From: Ctena decussata
Taxonomy: Eukaryota; Mollusca; Bivalvia; Lucinida; Lucinidae
Reading direction: 5' to 3'
Length of the DNA stretch: 64,000 bases
Assembly (NCBI GenBank): GCA_963989385.1
Contig: OZ022502.1
Span: 51,329,454-51,393,453, forward strand
Shown here: in pieces, positions 1-12,422 of the stretch
Layout of the letters: every line of letters begins with the position of its first letter
Numbering within the stretch: position 1 is the first letter of the stretch
The notes under the pieces: model-generated
The model's input: the letters and a program-made list of their open reading frames with translations, nothing else
Databases searched by the model: none
What the model was told of the DNA's origin: nothing
Translations under genes and position numbers: made by a program

Positions 1-156
1 AGTTTTTCCTAAAATTTTGATTCAGACTAAATGTGACTCAACAGCCGTAAAGAAAAGACTTGAAATAGGTCCATATAGTTATTTTCCTTGAGACATGACT
101 ATCGGCTGGCCAAACGTTGGAAAACTGTTTTTTTTTTTTTTTTGTTGTTGTTGTTG

Positions 157-210
<54 letters not shown>

Positions 211-425
211 TTCCTCAATTTGTTTTTCAAATAAATTCTACACTTGTTTTTACCTTACACCCGTGGATAATTCCACCATTCAAGAAGTTAGAAATTAAAT
301 ACTTTGCTAAATAAAAGTAAGCAACAGAAAGTGCACTATCAATCGGGTTCACTTCAATAACAACTCATGAAAATTTCACTGTCTTAGCTGTGCAAGCCTT
401 CCTTTTAAAAGGAAATTTTATTTCT
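1..425 (+). repeat. Left arm of a large inverted repeat (mate 3850-4285)
   Basis: This stretch matches the reverse complement of 3850-4285. Examples: CCGTAAAGAAAAGACTTGAA at 46-65 against TTCAAGTCTTTTCTTTACGG near 4218-4237, and GCAAGCCTTCCTTTTAAAAG near 393-412 against its mate near 3861-3880. It begins at or before the window edge. The enclosed 3.4 kb has no transposase reading frame, so this is either a non-autonomous foldback element or two copies of one repeat in opposite orientation. Confidence 0.75.
126..210. repeat. Poly-T / (GTT)n / (GT)n microsatellite
   Basis: A run of T, then GTT repeats, then about 25 GT dinucleotides. The mate arm at 4072-4160 has an (AC)n-(AG)n tract at the same relative place, so the microsatellite is part of the inverted repeat and has drifted separately in each arm. 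Confidence 0.95.
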
Positions 426-1177
426 TTTTCCAAACGACATTTATGTTGCTCATATATACACTCGTAGTGCAAGGGTTTAACATCAATAGGAGGTATGGCT
501 ATTGTCCTGAGATGCAAATTGTTGCTTAACACTCTTATCTTGTCTGTTGACCTGAATGTCGGCGACAAACATATAAAGAAACCTCTACATGGATAACTTT
601 CCACGCCACTGTTTAAAAATCGATAATCGATATTCGCGAATCGAGCTGGTAATGAAATACACTACGAGATATGGGCAAGTCATCTTTTTCTTCTTATTTT
701 ATTTTTACTTATATTCAAATCCATTTTTCCGTGTTCATTTCGAAAACCGCATTAATTTCCGAACAGCCTGATATAATTTTTGAAAAGATTGCATAAGAAA
801 TACCGCGGTCATTTTTTAGTTTAAGTTGACTACCCTCAAAATGTATAGAATATATAGTAAATCATGACATTTTTACTGCGTTGATCAACGTTTTTACCCG
901 CATATGTCTCTTTTTTTCATAAAATGAAAATTTTCCGTGTTCATTCCGAAAACTACAATTATTCAGCATTTAACTGATATATTTTTAATTGAAATAGGAA
1001 GTAAAACAGTGCGGTCATTTTTACATTTTCGATCAGCACCCTTATTTTCTATGCTGGCGCAAATATCCAACAGAATTCACACATTACTCCAGGTGGCGTA
1101 GAAAGTTGCGGACGCTAAAGGCGTTCTACAAGGGGAATATTCCAGTGCTCAATGTTTATATGACCCGACTGCTCTTG
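426..1177. other. No recognised feature
   Basis: AT-rich sequence inside the inverted repeat pair. Two weakly similar blocks (near 720-790 and 920-1010, sharing TTTTCCGTGTTCATTYCG) hint at an old local duplication. No coding signal was seen. Confidence 0.5.
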
Positions 1178-2107
1178 TAATGCCCCTATTCCACACAGAC
1201 CACGAATCCCACGAATCGCAACGAATTGATAAATATTAGAATTCGTGGCGATTGTAAATTTTCTGGTCCAATTCGTGATGCTCTACGATTCAGTTACGAT
1301 ACAAGTACGATGGGGATACGAATATTCGTGGGATTCGACTGGATTCGGCTGGAATCTCACGAATATTGTCAAGAATTCAGTACGATTTACAGGAATCTCT
1401 TTGGAAATACTGCAGACACGTTTAGAATTAGTTACGAATCAGTTAAGAATACGCCGAATGCACGTACGAATCCGGTACGAAAAAAATGAATTCGTGACTT
1501 TTCTTGAAAATTCGTGGGATTTTCTCCCAAGATAGGTATGAAAAGGTCCCAAGCCTGATCAGATCCTTTGCTGTACGTACATATTAAGTATGAACCATCA
1601 GAAATCTATTGACTCAAAATGAAATATCTACGCACGAGGCACATGATGTCGCAACGACGTCGTACTAAAGTCAGTGCGACGTAGTGACATCTCATCGACG
1701 CCAGTACGACGTCATTTGCCCGCTGGGTAGATAAATGCATGCGTCCAGAGTCTTCACTGTGCGCAAATGCATCAAAGGTACAAATTCACGAATCCCCGAA
1801 TGAGTTGAGAACACTACGAACGCCTCAGAATCGATTTCGATTCAGTTACGATGCCTAAGAATGCATTACGAATCTGTTACGAATTAACTACGATTTTTTT
1901 TAATCGGGAGTTCGTGGCCAAAGTTTTGAACAGCTCAAAACTTTTGCCACGAATTCCCGACTGCTCAAGAATTGCAAGAACTGACTACGAATATAAACGA
2001 TTCAGTTAAGAACTTCACGAAGTAATTACGATTCAGCTACGAATCCTAAAATTTATCAATTCGTGACGATTCGTGGGATTCGTAGTCTGTGTGGAATAGG
2101 GGTATTA
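1178..2107. mobile_element. 930-bp MITE dense in CGAAT/ATTCG motifs
   Basis: The ends are inverted repeats: CCCCTATTCCACACAGAC at the left and its complement GTCTGTGTGGAATAGGGG at the right, continuing about 55 bp through matching CACGAATCCCACGAATCG-like sequence. The interior is packed with TTACGAAT, CGATTCAGTTACGA and TTCGTGG words in both orientations. Neither strand has a long reading frame. It is a non-autonomous DNA transposon; the superfamily is undetermined because the target duplication is not clear. Confidence 0.75.
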
Positions 2108-2394
2108 GGGGGGAGAATTGGGGGTGGGGGGGGGGGGGACTGTCAATAACTTGATGAACGCAACTTGATGAACACAAAGTTCGTAAAAAGTGTCCTGGAT
2201 TTTTCAAATAAATAGTACTATGAGATAAGATGAACAGGACATATGTAATATCATTAATCTTACTGTTTTCTTCAGAAAAAATGCGTTTTTCTACCAAATT
2301 GTCTGCTTGGCAACGTTTGTTTTCCGCTGAAATGCATTAATTTCGTCCGACATATAAGTTCGGCAAAAACAATGTTTGGCTTCTGAGACCAGAG

Positions 2395-2955
2395 TTGTTA
2401 GCTCTAAGGTTTGACAAGCTGATTACCATATTAATTCGGCCATAAGACGGAGGTTCATTCCCCCCCCCACACACAAACAGAATGACCCCAAACATCTGAA
2501 ACCTACAGTAATTGTGCTGTAAGACGGGATTTCTCTTACGGACTAAGAAAGCTCAAGATTCATCTTAAAAGATGGACCTAGAAATTTTTCTTCTTCTTTG
2601 GAGGAAATCCCGTCTTATAACTGAATAAAAAGTTTCATCATGTGCAAACAGAGAAGATTTAGTTCCAACATTTATGAGCAAGTTGTTCTGTAATGTGAGT
2701 TATTAGCTCTTGGATTGGGTAACCTGACTGCCAGATTAATTCGGCTATAAGACGCCCCCCCCGCCATTAAAAACCTCCCACACAACAACCTCCAATGCGT
2801 TCAATAGTAATTTTGCTATAAAACCGGTTAATCTTATACAGTCTAAAGTCAACATCCATCTTAATAGATGGAACTAGAATTTTGTCTACTTCCTTGGAGG
2901 GAAATACGCGTCTTATTACCGAATAAAGACATATATCATGTGCTATTAGCAAAGA
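2395..2955. repeat. Diverged tandem pair of ~270-bp hairpin-bearing repeats
   Basis: 2395-2665 and 2697-2955 align: both contain ATTAATTCGGCYATAAGACG, then a CATCTTAAWAGATGGAMCTAGAA hairpin, then a CGTCTTAT-x-ACTGAATAAA-like end. Smaller relatives of the hairpin occur at 40012-40130, 43055-43150, 44440-44535 and 54674-54790. Confidence 0.6.
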
Positions 2956-3281
2956 CTATGATCCGACTCATATGTACAGTCTGTTCTGTGATGTACGGTT
3001 TGTATATTCCAAAGCGCATGCACAAATCAAAATTAAACATTCAGGCGCGTCATGAAAAATGTATACTCATACATAGGATAAACGCACGAATTACGCTTGT
3101 CCGAACCAGCCTGTACATGGTACTGCACAGTTCCCTTTCAAAATTGTGCATGCCTAGATATTTTCTTTGCGAAGATCTCACGCAAAATCAGTATATTTTG
3201 TATGTGTGCAGGTTGGCAGTGTTTGTATATGCAGACGGTAGTTTTTGCAGGATGCGGACATTATATACAAAGTGATAATTA

Positions 3282-3375
3282 ATGTTACGCTCGATTAACC
3301 CACTAAATACCCGAAAAATATTTGGTAAGGTCGTGGGTTCGAATCCCAGTTGTTACCTACTTTTTTTTTTTTGTT
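3282..3375 (+). repeat. Possible tRNA-like / SINE remnant
   Basis: GTGGGTTCGAATCCCAG (about 3331-3347) is a good tRNA T-arm and pol III B-box, followed by a T run. The A-box side is degenerate and no full cloverleaf folds by eye. Probably the relic of a tRNA-derived SINE. Confidence 0.4.
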
Positions 3376-3663
3376 CTTTTTGTCTTTCCTGCAATATCTG
3401 CAAACAACTTTATATATCATATTTAACAAAATCGATCATTTTTGGCAACTTAATACATGGAAAACAGCTTTGAGAATAAGGACCGGATTTATTTTGCAAA
3501 AATCAATACTAAACTGAAAGTGGTATTTATGGTCTAAAGTTGGAAAAATCCAATCTATTTTTGGGTAGTCAATATGAATACCCAGCGATAAACAGATTTA
3601 TGAATAGCTATTTGTATATTCCAACGGAGAAGTGACAAGTAAGTCTCTGTATAGGTTATACAA

Positions 3664-3740
3664 GTCATATAGAATGATGTCACTCATATTTAGCATTCCG
3701 AGAAGGGTATCCTAAATATGAGTGACATCATTCTACATGG
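3664..3740. repeat. Hairpin (~25-bp arms)
   Basis: TAGAATGATGTCACTCATAT near 3669-3688 pairs with ATATGAGTGACATCATTCTA near 3716-3735, with a ~25-nt loop. It looks like a small palindromic element or the core of one. Confidence 0.7.
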
Positions 3741-3849
3741 CAGCCGTGCAATCAGCTTTGTCTATTATGAATTAAAAACAGCTCTTATCCAGTTTTTAAT
3801 GAAGAGTGGCATATCTTCTGTAATTATATCTGCTACTTGACCTGAAACT

Positions 3850-4076
3850 CAAATAAAATTTCCTTTTAAAAGGAAGGCTTGCCCAGCTAAGCCAGTGAAA
3901 TTCTCATGAGTTGTTATTGAAGTGAACCCAATTGTTGGTGCACTTTCTGTTGCTATCTTTTAATAAGCAAAGCATTTAATTTCTTAACTTTTTGAATGGT
4001 GGCATTATCCATAGGTGTGAGGTAAAAACAAGTGTAGAATTTATTTGAAAAACAAACTGAGGAAATATTTAAACAC

Positions 4077-4164
<88 letters not shown>

Positions 4165-4285
4165 CCAACGTTTTGGCCGTTAGGCATGTCTCAAGGAAAA
4201 GTACCATATGAACCTATTTCAAGTCTTTTCTTTACGGCTGCTGAGTCACTTAGTTTGAATCAAATTTTAGGAAAGACAGTTTAAA
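3850..4285 (-). repeat. Right arm of the large inverted repeat (mate 1-425)
   Basis: Reverse complement of the window start. It carries an (AC)n-(AG)n tract at about 4072-4160 where the left arm has (GT)n. Beyond ~4283 similarity stops, so the outer end of the element is near here. Confidence 0.75.
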
Positions 4286-4335
4286 ACCCATGTCTATGGA
4301 ATTTCGGCACATCTGAACTTGGCATCAAAGAAGAC

Positions 4336-5050
4336 AATAAAGGACCTCTGACAGTTGTAATGCAAATTTGCCTATAAAAGTGGTCAAAAATGAACTTTTG
4401 GTATACTTCAAAATTATCACTGAAACGTATTCCTCGGAACTCCCTTTAATTGGCACAAAAACAATTTTTCGGTTATTAAACACATAGACTGAGATTTTTG
4501 GTGCGAAAAGCATGTTTTTTTTAAAATTAAATGTATGGAAAATAGGAAAAGTTTTATAAAGATACTTCCCCCCCCCCCGTGCCTCAGCTAGCCACTTTGC
4601 ATGTATGTGTGTACTGTCAACATACACATTATATATGAGTGGCCAGCTGAGGCACGGGGGAATGATAGTCTACAGCTGAAAAACTGAAAAGTGGGTGGGG
4701 TAATTAGACCATTGCATTTAAAAATCATGCTAGCATACTTTTTATTTACATATAATTGCATGCTATATGCAGTTGTAGTGTTAACTTAATTTTAAGCATG
4801 TTTAACAACATAATTTTCAGTGAAAATTTGATGTATTTTGGTTGACCGAAAATTCCACTTACCCCTCTTGAGAAAGTCAGTGAGAGTTAGTCTGCAGACA
4901 TGATATTTTTTCAAAATCAATATGAAAACTTCTTTATAATGCACATGTCTACATGTTAATGCAAAATCATCAACATTGGCTTCCCATGGAGGCTGCAGTA
5001 ATTTGTTGAAAAATAGGCAAATTTGCATTGAAACTGTCAGAGGTCCTTTA
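4336..5050. mobile_element. Foldback-type element, ~715 bp
   Basis: Ends are inverted: AAAGGACCTCTGACAGTT at the left and AACTGTCAGAGGTCCTTT at the right, followed inward by GCAAATTTGCCTAT and its complement. An inner hairpin lies at 4563-4664 (CCGTGCCTCAGCTAGCCAC / GTGGCCAGCTGAGGCACGG). No coding capacity. Confidence 0.6.
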
Positions 5051-5299
5051 TATTTACTGAAGTTAATTTTTGGTTTTAGTGGCATCAGTGGCAATTTTGA
5101 CACTCTGAGAAGAAAATGCATGCTGCTATTGTTCGAGACAATAACTTGCTTTACACGATTTGGGAGCAACAAAGCATGGAACCCATTGCGTTCATACTTC
5201 CATGAACTTCCGAGAAATGAAATTTATCTTTTATATTTATGCTATGTTTTCACATCAATTTTGTTACTTATTCGTGAAGTTCTGACTAATTTAACGCCG

Positions 5300-5525
5300 A
5301 GGAAAGGATGAAAAATAGCTATAAACCAACTAGTCAGGTGGCGGATTCGAGAAAAGAGCTCTAGAAAATGAGTTTGTGGGCACTTTCGCGGCATGATTGG
5401 CAACCATGCTAAAAATACTTGCCGATATGTCCTCGTTTCATTTTTGCCGGTTGCCAAACCTGATTGCCCATTGTTTACCGTATAAACGAGGTCAAAGGTC
5501 ATTAAGTGCAAAATCACGAAAAACT
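5300..5525 (-). repeat. Interspersed repeat related to 8700-9025
   Basis: On the minus strand it reads TGACCTTTGACCTCGTTTAT ... GGCAACCGGCAAAAATG ... CGCGAAAGTGCCCACAAA, the same order of words as the two units at 8700-9025. It is a dispersed repeat of unknown class. Confidence 0.55.
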
Positions 5526-8500
5526 GTTTAGAAAATGGTTATTGTACATTTGGGATATAAATATCACCGCAGTTTAATGCTGAACACAAAAAAAAAACTC
5601 GTGCGACAATTGTAAAGCATACTTGAACAATTTCTGTTCAATTAAAACTGTGTTTGTGTCCGTCTGTACACTTATTTTCGTAAAATACATGCATTCATAG
5701 AAATAACTTTAATATTTAATAAATCAAAGACTACACTGCATAAATATATAAACGCTTTTAGACCTGGTAAATTTTATCTTTATAAGCAAGCTATCATATA
5801 TTTCTAGCTCAACATTTACATAAAAACGCTGGTTTCATTAGCATGTGCTGTTTACGATACATAAATTATTTACAGTTGCAATCTGAAATCTAATGCAACT
5901 TAATAGCCATAATGTTTTTGGTGTTTTCACATAAACATGCAAGAATTTTAAGACTGATCTGTGAAGCATATAAAATATAATGCAGATAAATCAATCTCAT
6001 GTACTTTACGTTACCAAAATGGTAAATTAGTCATATAAATCAATATTAAGAGTTTCAATGATATAAAAATATGTGGTATTATTCATGTTTTGTGTTTATA
6101 GATGTTTTCTAGTTAATAAAGTTTACAAAGTGGACCATGATCCATTTTCAAACTATTTTTAGACATAAAATACACACCAGCATGTCTAGAAAAAGTTTTC
6201 AGATACACAGATATACAGATATATGTTCAATCAAGAATATCAAAATTGTCGACAGAAATTTTGAAACTCATCGACTAGTGCTTTTGATTCTAATGGGAGT
6301 TTATGTTATACATGCAAAGTTGTTCAAAACTGTAACATAAACGATTTGTATCAGTCTTGCAGCATCGCGTGTAATTTACGTTAACACAGACAAGTTTATA
6401 GGTTCATAGGAAGTTTATGGGAAGCATATATGATAAATCGAATCTGAATATTGCTATTGGTCATACGACATTATGTTGGTCCTCATCTGAATCGTCTCTC
6501 CTAGAGATTCATAATGAATTTAATTGACTAAAAGTCACTAGCCTTTGTAGTTTACGTTATAGGAAGTGTTTTAATTTCGTACCTGAAAACTGTTGATTTT
6601 TTAGAAAGGTCTTAAAAGTAACTTGAAATTTTGTCTACGTATGAATAGGCATACGGTACAAGTCAAATATTGAAGAAAAAAACATGCTGCTAACTATATA
6701 AATACAAAGGAAACAAAATGAATCAAGGAGGTGGGAGAGGGAGCGGGGTGAAAATTGTAACAATTGTCCAAGCAATCCCCAATTCCAAGGTTTATACCCT
6801 ATTTCCCCAGGAATCTTAATACTACATTTGTCGTTTAACAGTTATGACATCATAAGTGAATAAAGCCAGTTATAATTCAAGGTGTTAATATATATAGACT
6901 TTATGTATGTATGGAAGGGAAGGGGGTGAAAATATAGCTACACTAGAAATCACCAAGGGGACTTAATCATCAATACAATCTACTATGAAACATTCCTGAA
7001 ACTGTTGTTCAAGCTCTTACAACTACAAGGCATTTACTCTAATGCAAGCTTCAGGCATCAAATCACCTACTGTTAAACCTGTTCTGGTATCTCAGCTCAT
7101 CTGTATAGGTTGGGATAGTGAAAGCGTTTTGAGAAAACAGCAAAGGCGATTGTTATCCGAGGTTAACCTACTACATGGTCACGTTTCCCATTGCTGTGCC
7201 GGCTAAGAAAATTACAAGACATCTATGTTTTACCATTTCATTCTTCTACAAGTCATGTTGTGTGGGTATTATAACAGTTCTGGCCACCAAATGTCCTCAA
7301 TTTCAGTATGCTAAAATACCTCTGTAGTGGCAGACACAAACTCATACTCAATAATGCTAATATCCATGTTTAATCATGCATACTGCGTAACGTACTTAAC
7401 ACTGCAGATAAGGCTTTACAAAGAGCTCTATAGATAAAAGGGTAGCATCTTAATCTACTAGAAGACGCCTGTAAACACTGTAATGTCGGGTCAAGCTATT
7501 GAAAGACATCAACAGACATCATTCATGGTACCTATCTATGCCACTGCAAAACCTGTGCATCGATTATGGCACCTGCTCAATGTACGAAATGCCTCTGGAG
7601 ATATTGTAAACTTAAGGCAGTTCATTCTTTTATATCGACACGGGTAGAATCCAGATCAGTCTATTTCCAGACATCTACAAAAGACTGTTGTACCAGCACA
7701 GGGCATGAAAAGACATGGTTTCAGAAATTCGGGTCACTACAGAGCCTCTTGAGAGTCATTGCTCACCGTTCGGTGATTCCTTATTTTATTCTGTCTGCAT
7801 CTTTATCTTATTCGACTACATGAAAACCACTAATACAAATACAATTATATCGGTGATTCAGCTGAATTTGCTCTATCAACACTGTAGTACAAGTTCAAAT
7901 TCTGTCAATAAATTGTTACTTTCAATTTTGTAGTGCCAGCTGCTTGACTAAAATACTTCACATTGATATTATAGACAGCATCTTATGAGCCGGTACTACA
8001 ATGACCTACCGTTATCCTTAACAGATGAGGTGATGCAATATTCTGAATGAAGAGTTTCGGTAAATAGAGCTTGAACAATGGTCTGCTATGCAATATCATA
8101 TAGATGCCTGGGACAAAACAATTGCTTTTTCTCCATGTTTCTGATTTATGATTTATGATAACATACGCCCGGGACCGTATGTAACGCTGCAAGTTTCTGC
8201 ATGGTTTGATACACCAATAATTTTTGTTTTTACTTGCATTAATGTAAAAGGACGGTAAATATTTGCTGGTTTCAGTAAAATGGTAACTTTATCCAAAATA
8301 TAATAGTTTGTCCATTATGCTGGGAAAAACTTGGTAACGTAGGTTACAATTATGCTCTACAAGAAATATCTGTTATAACTGTACAGAAAAGCAACGCAAA
8401 TTTTTAAACATCAAGATTTAAATGCGTTTTAATATTTATTTGATTGAGAAGTATAGGAACAGATGAATTCAACAGATTTATATGGTAACGTATTTAAATT

Positions 8501-8600
8501 GGCGATGACTGTCAAACGCACCGACAGTCAGACAACAGAGAATTGTATCTTGTAATGTTTTAATATACTTTTGGAAAAACAAACAGTGTAGAAAGTCTCT
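5526..8600. other. Unassigned AT-rich DNA, ~3 kb
   Basis: No supportable gene or element. The longest frames are short and interrupted. Around 7000-7800 base composition is somewhat less AT-rich and may be a decayed coding relic, but no protein motif could be read in any frame. Confidence 0.5.
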
Positions 8601-8699
8601 CCTTCAGATGGGTGGTGGCAGGCTTATGGGCTATTGGTAACTTTAAAGACTGTTTTAGAATTAATGGTATAATAAACCACTATACAAAAGTGTACTTAC

Positions 8700-9025
8700 T
8701 GACCTTTGACCTAGTTATGATCAAACACGACGTCGGCAGAATGGCAAAAGCTTTTATGGTATGTTTACTTAATTCATTTGACATAGTTGCCTCTTATTCC
8801 GCGAAAGTGCCTATAAATTGAATAATTCACTCACAAACTGGTATATAAAAATGCACTAAATGACCTTTGACCTCATTTTGACCTTATATGATGTCTGTTG
8901 AGCTGGCAACCGGGCAAAATGGTTTTAGGTATGTTTACTGACTTCAATGAGCCCGGTTGCCCGTCATGCCGCGAAAGTGCCCACAAATCCAAAATTTCAC
9001 TCATAAACCACCGGACTAAACGTAT
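8700..9025. repeat. Tandem pair of ~163-bp repeats
   Basis: Two diverged units, each with TGACCTTTGACC at the start, a GGCAAAATGG-like block, a CCGCGAAAGTGCC block and a TTCACTCAYAAAC block, spaced about 163 bp. A third unit lies inverted at 5300-5525. Confidence 0.6.
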
Positions 9026-12000
9026 TTTAAAATGATGTACAACAGCCGCCACTATGACATGACGTATATCAAACGTTACATCGGCCATTCATCTATTTGA
9101 ATTATCCGTGTATGCTTGTATGAATGAGTGTTGTTCATGGATGTATGAACATCGTCAGCCCAGTATAGGTTCATCTAAGGAAAACGTCGACGAGTATAAA
9201 TATTTCTCTGTACATTTGTATAGGTGAAGTAAAAAGGCAACATAAGAGAGTGTTATAAAAGCAAGAAAAATATCCACACAACCCCCACCCGCACCTACTG
9301 CAATCACAGTAGGCCCTTGCCCAACTATAATCCAAATCAGTAGTACGTCCCGGTACTGGAAACTATACCCAGCATCATCGCATCATCCAACCAACCACTC
9401 CATTGTCATAAAGCTGTCAATGATTCCCTAACAGTCGGTCTCAACGAGATTCAAATTTTAACGGTTCTGAATTGTCCCCTTTTTCTGTACCTTTATCATT
9501 GTAAGAGGTTTCCAGTTCAGGCTATTCATGAACATGTTGATGGCGAATAGCAAATTTATCAGAAGCTAAAAATGTGTACATTATATCGCTTATGCCTGTT
9601 GCAATGCGTATGCGTTAATATTACTCACCTACATTACCAGCTTTTACATACATAACACGGTCAGTTGTGCATAAAAGCCACACACACGGATATATGGGAT
9701 ACTTTTTTCAGTAAATGTGATGAGTGATAACGGGAAAAATCGTTAAAAGCGCATGTTTCTAAATTAAAACCATGAATTTGAACTTCGCTATTTTTTTACA
9801 GATACACAGATCAGCCCATTCCGGCATAAGCGCAGTCTGATCAGTCTATCCTCAGCATGAAAGATGTCTGCATCATGAAGAATATATATGCCGAAAAAGA
9901 CTGATCAGACCCCAAGAATGCATCGGTTCTGGACAGTGTGCCGGCTGCTTTGACTAGTCAGATTATGCGATGCCCTAAGGCCTTTTTTCGCGACGCCGCT
10001 GCATGATTTTGGAAAAAGCTAATGCTTGTAAACTAAGCTATAAATATACACTGTTTCTTACACAGGTTTTGATATATTTCTAAGGATGCAAAGCCAAATA
10101 TTTTACATTAAATTAAGAATTTCATTTTTATGCAATCAGTTTATAAAAAGCAAAAGATATGTGGCCAAGTTCAAGGCACTTGTGAAAGAAAAACGTGCTT
10201 TTTAACGGAAATATCAAAACAAAGTACACGCTCTATCAAAAATAGATTTTCCGTCTGTTATTTTTAGCAGATGAGGTAAATCGGATATGGATATAAATAG
10301 ACTCTCTTGGTATTTTCCGACTAAGCGTGACTTATTGTCTTTTCCGAAAATAACTCGGTATCACTAAACCACTTGAATACTGGCTTGCGACCGTCATCGC
10401 AAGCCAATAAATCACGTGGCGATTATAAATTCCAGCACAGCATCAACTGAAAACAACATAAAATCATGTCTGCTTGACACAAATGATAATTTTCAACATA
10501 CTGATTTTACAACTAATATCTTAAGAATGACAAATAGAGCAGTCTTAAAGGGCATTTTTCCTTCTGCTTATTTAGCTGCCTAATCTGGGTCTATACTGTT
10601 TGCCACAATACTTTGGGTCCATATGGTAGAGATTTGGTGCTACAAGATTAATAGTCTCTGTAATCTTAGATATGGCCTTGTTCCTTCTTTGAATGAAAAT
10701 TAAATCGAGCTATGCTCAATGAAAGGGTCTTCATTCATGTGTAAACTGTGAATGATTGGATCAGTTTGCAGCCTGATCAGAGTATTTGTTTTTGGCAATA
10801 CAGATCCCTCAGGTCCCATACCTTGTTGATATGACACTGACCAGACTGAGCGGATGCGGAGGATGATCAAAATATATTTTTCTTTGCAAATGCTCAAAGA
10901 CCCTTTTTGTCATGGTGCTGCTCAGATGTTCCATGTAAATCAAACTACAGAACCGTGCTATAAGTTGCCCGTGCAGTATATCTAATATACGCACAGTTAT
11001 CCCGGCACACCACAATGTAAAATGAATGCAGAGTTTAGCTCCGCCTTACTCAGAACTTTCTCACAGTGCAAATTAATAAAGTTAATGAACGGACTACTTC
11101 AAAGGAAAATAACGTAGGCCATGATATAAAGATGAGAAAAATTGTCGCAAATCTCTGCCGGCTCATTGACCTCAGACATTCTAACACTCTTGAATAGTTG
11201 AAGACATTGGTCAGATAAAAAAACCCCGGACACTTGTGAATTAATAACAATGTATACTACTGCCATTTAACTTAATTGTTTTGTTAAGAATTCAAAACTT
11301 TAGAGAAAAAAAATCTGTTCAAACATACAAATTTAAAAAACTGACAAATAACAAAAGTCGCCCACGTCTAAGATCTATATGTACATGTAGATGTACGTAG
11401 GCATATGTAGGCATAGTTTCAAAGCTGAAAATGGATTTAAATAGAAGAGAATTACTCACCTCGAATCCATTATTGTACTGCTGTATCGTGAAATAGTTGA
11501 ATGTATCTCAGACAGGTTTACCATTCCGGTAATTCAACATTGGGACACATAAGTTATGTTCAGAAATGGGATTACATATATGTAAAATCAATAAGGTTTT
11601 CTTTTATCAGATGTGAGATGTGTCTCTTCAACTTTACAAACAGGTAAACATCAGGCACACCCTATCAAGGCTATTCACTGTGCACAACAGGTATTGCATA
11701 TACTCCTATGATCTTTTTATGATGGTGAATGCAACTGACTTGACCTGTGGCATTGCTGAAGTCTGTTTTTTTCTCCAAACGAATAAATCAAGTTCGCAAA
11801 AGACCCAGACCTCATGGAAACTAATGGACTAATTCAACCATAAGGCATTTTTTCTGATGACTGCCAGTATTAGTCTATAAGTTTGTTTTATTATTAATAA
11901 TTGAATCTAAAACTGGATATGCCCAATTGAAACCAGTAGAGCTTGCTCGGATATGGTTTGACCCATTAATGCTTGTATTTCTACAAATATAGCTTTCAGA

Positions 12001-12245
12001 AAAAAGCTTGGTCTACGCTTAGCAACCATTAGTAGTTTATGCTTATCGAACAACCAAAAGATCCCTAGAATATAACTTTTATTGCTATCTAAAAATGACA
12101 TTACGAGGGGTGATCATTAAATAATGGAAACATTAGCTGTGTGGTAGAACAGTATTCTAGATGTAAACTACCTAAGGGGCAAGCATATGCCATATAATTA
12201 AGTTCTAAAGTACTGTTTAGGAATGTCATTGCCATGCCTTAAACT
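9026..12245. other. Unassigned AT-rich DNA, ~3.2 kb
   Basis: No gene recognised. Contains fragments of the CTGATCAG palindromic family (for example 9830-9910 and near 10755-10790) and otherwise nothing that can be named. Confidence 0.5.
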
Positions 12246-12422
12246 TAGAGAGGTTTTAGGAGCGGCTGTAGTGTAGTGGATAACACTCCAGACTACCAAT
12301 CCAGGGGTCGCAGGTTCGATCCCCCGCTTTTCCGGTCTTTCGGATGAGACTTTAAACCGAGGTCCCGTCTCCATATGACCTCGTTGTTGGTGGGACGTTA
12401 AACCCGAGTTCACTCACTCACT
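12246..12422 (+). mobile_element. tRNA-derived SINE (MetaSINE-like)
   Basis: The head has pol III boxes: TGTAGTGTAGTGGATAAC (A-box region) and GGTCGCAGGTTCGATCCC (B box). The body has TTTCGGATGAGACTTTAAAC-type sequence and GAGGTCCCGT, which resembles the central domain of the MetaSINE superfamily as I recall it. The tail is GGACGTTAAACCC with TCACTCACTCA repeats. Relatives lie at 48085-48205 (plus), 52652-52815 (minus) and 33770-33860 (minus, partial). Confidence 0.8.

Noticed and set aside
95..314. Cys/Val-repeat frames over the GT tract
   Set aside because: Products of a dinucleotide repeat, not genes; the same applies to 3953-4284.
2868..3275. 135-codon plus-strand open frame
   Set aside because: It starts inside the diverged hairpin repeat, shows no domain or motif, and has no splice or family support.
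7000..7830. Possible decayed coding region
   Set aside because: Frames are broken every 20-60 codons and no motif could be matched in any frame.
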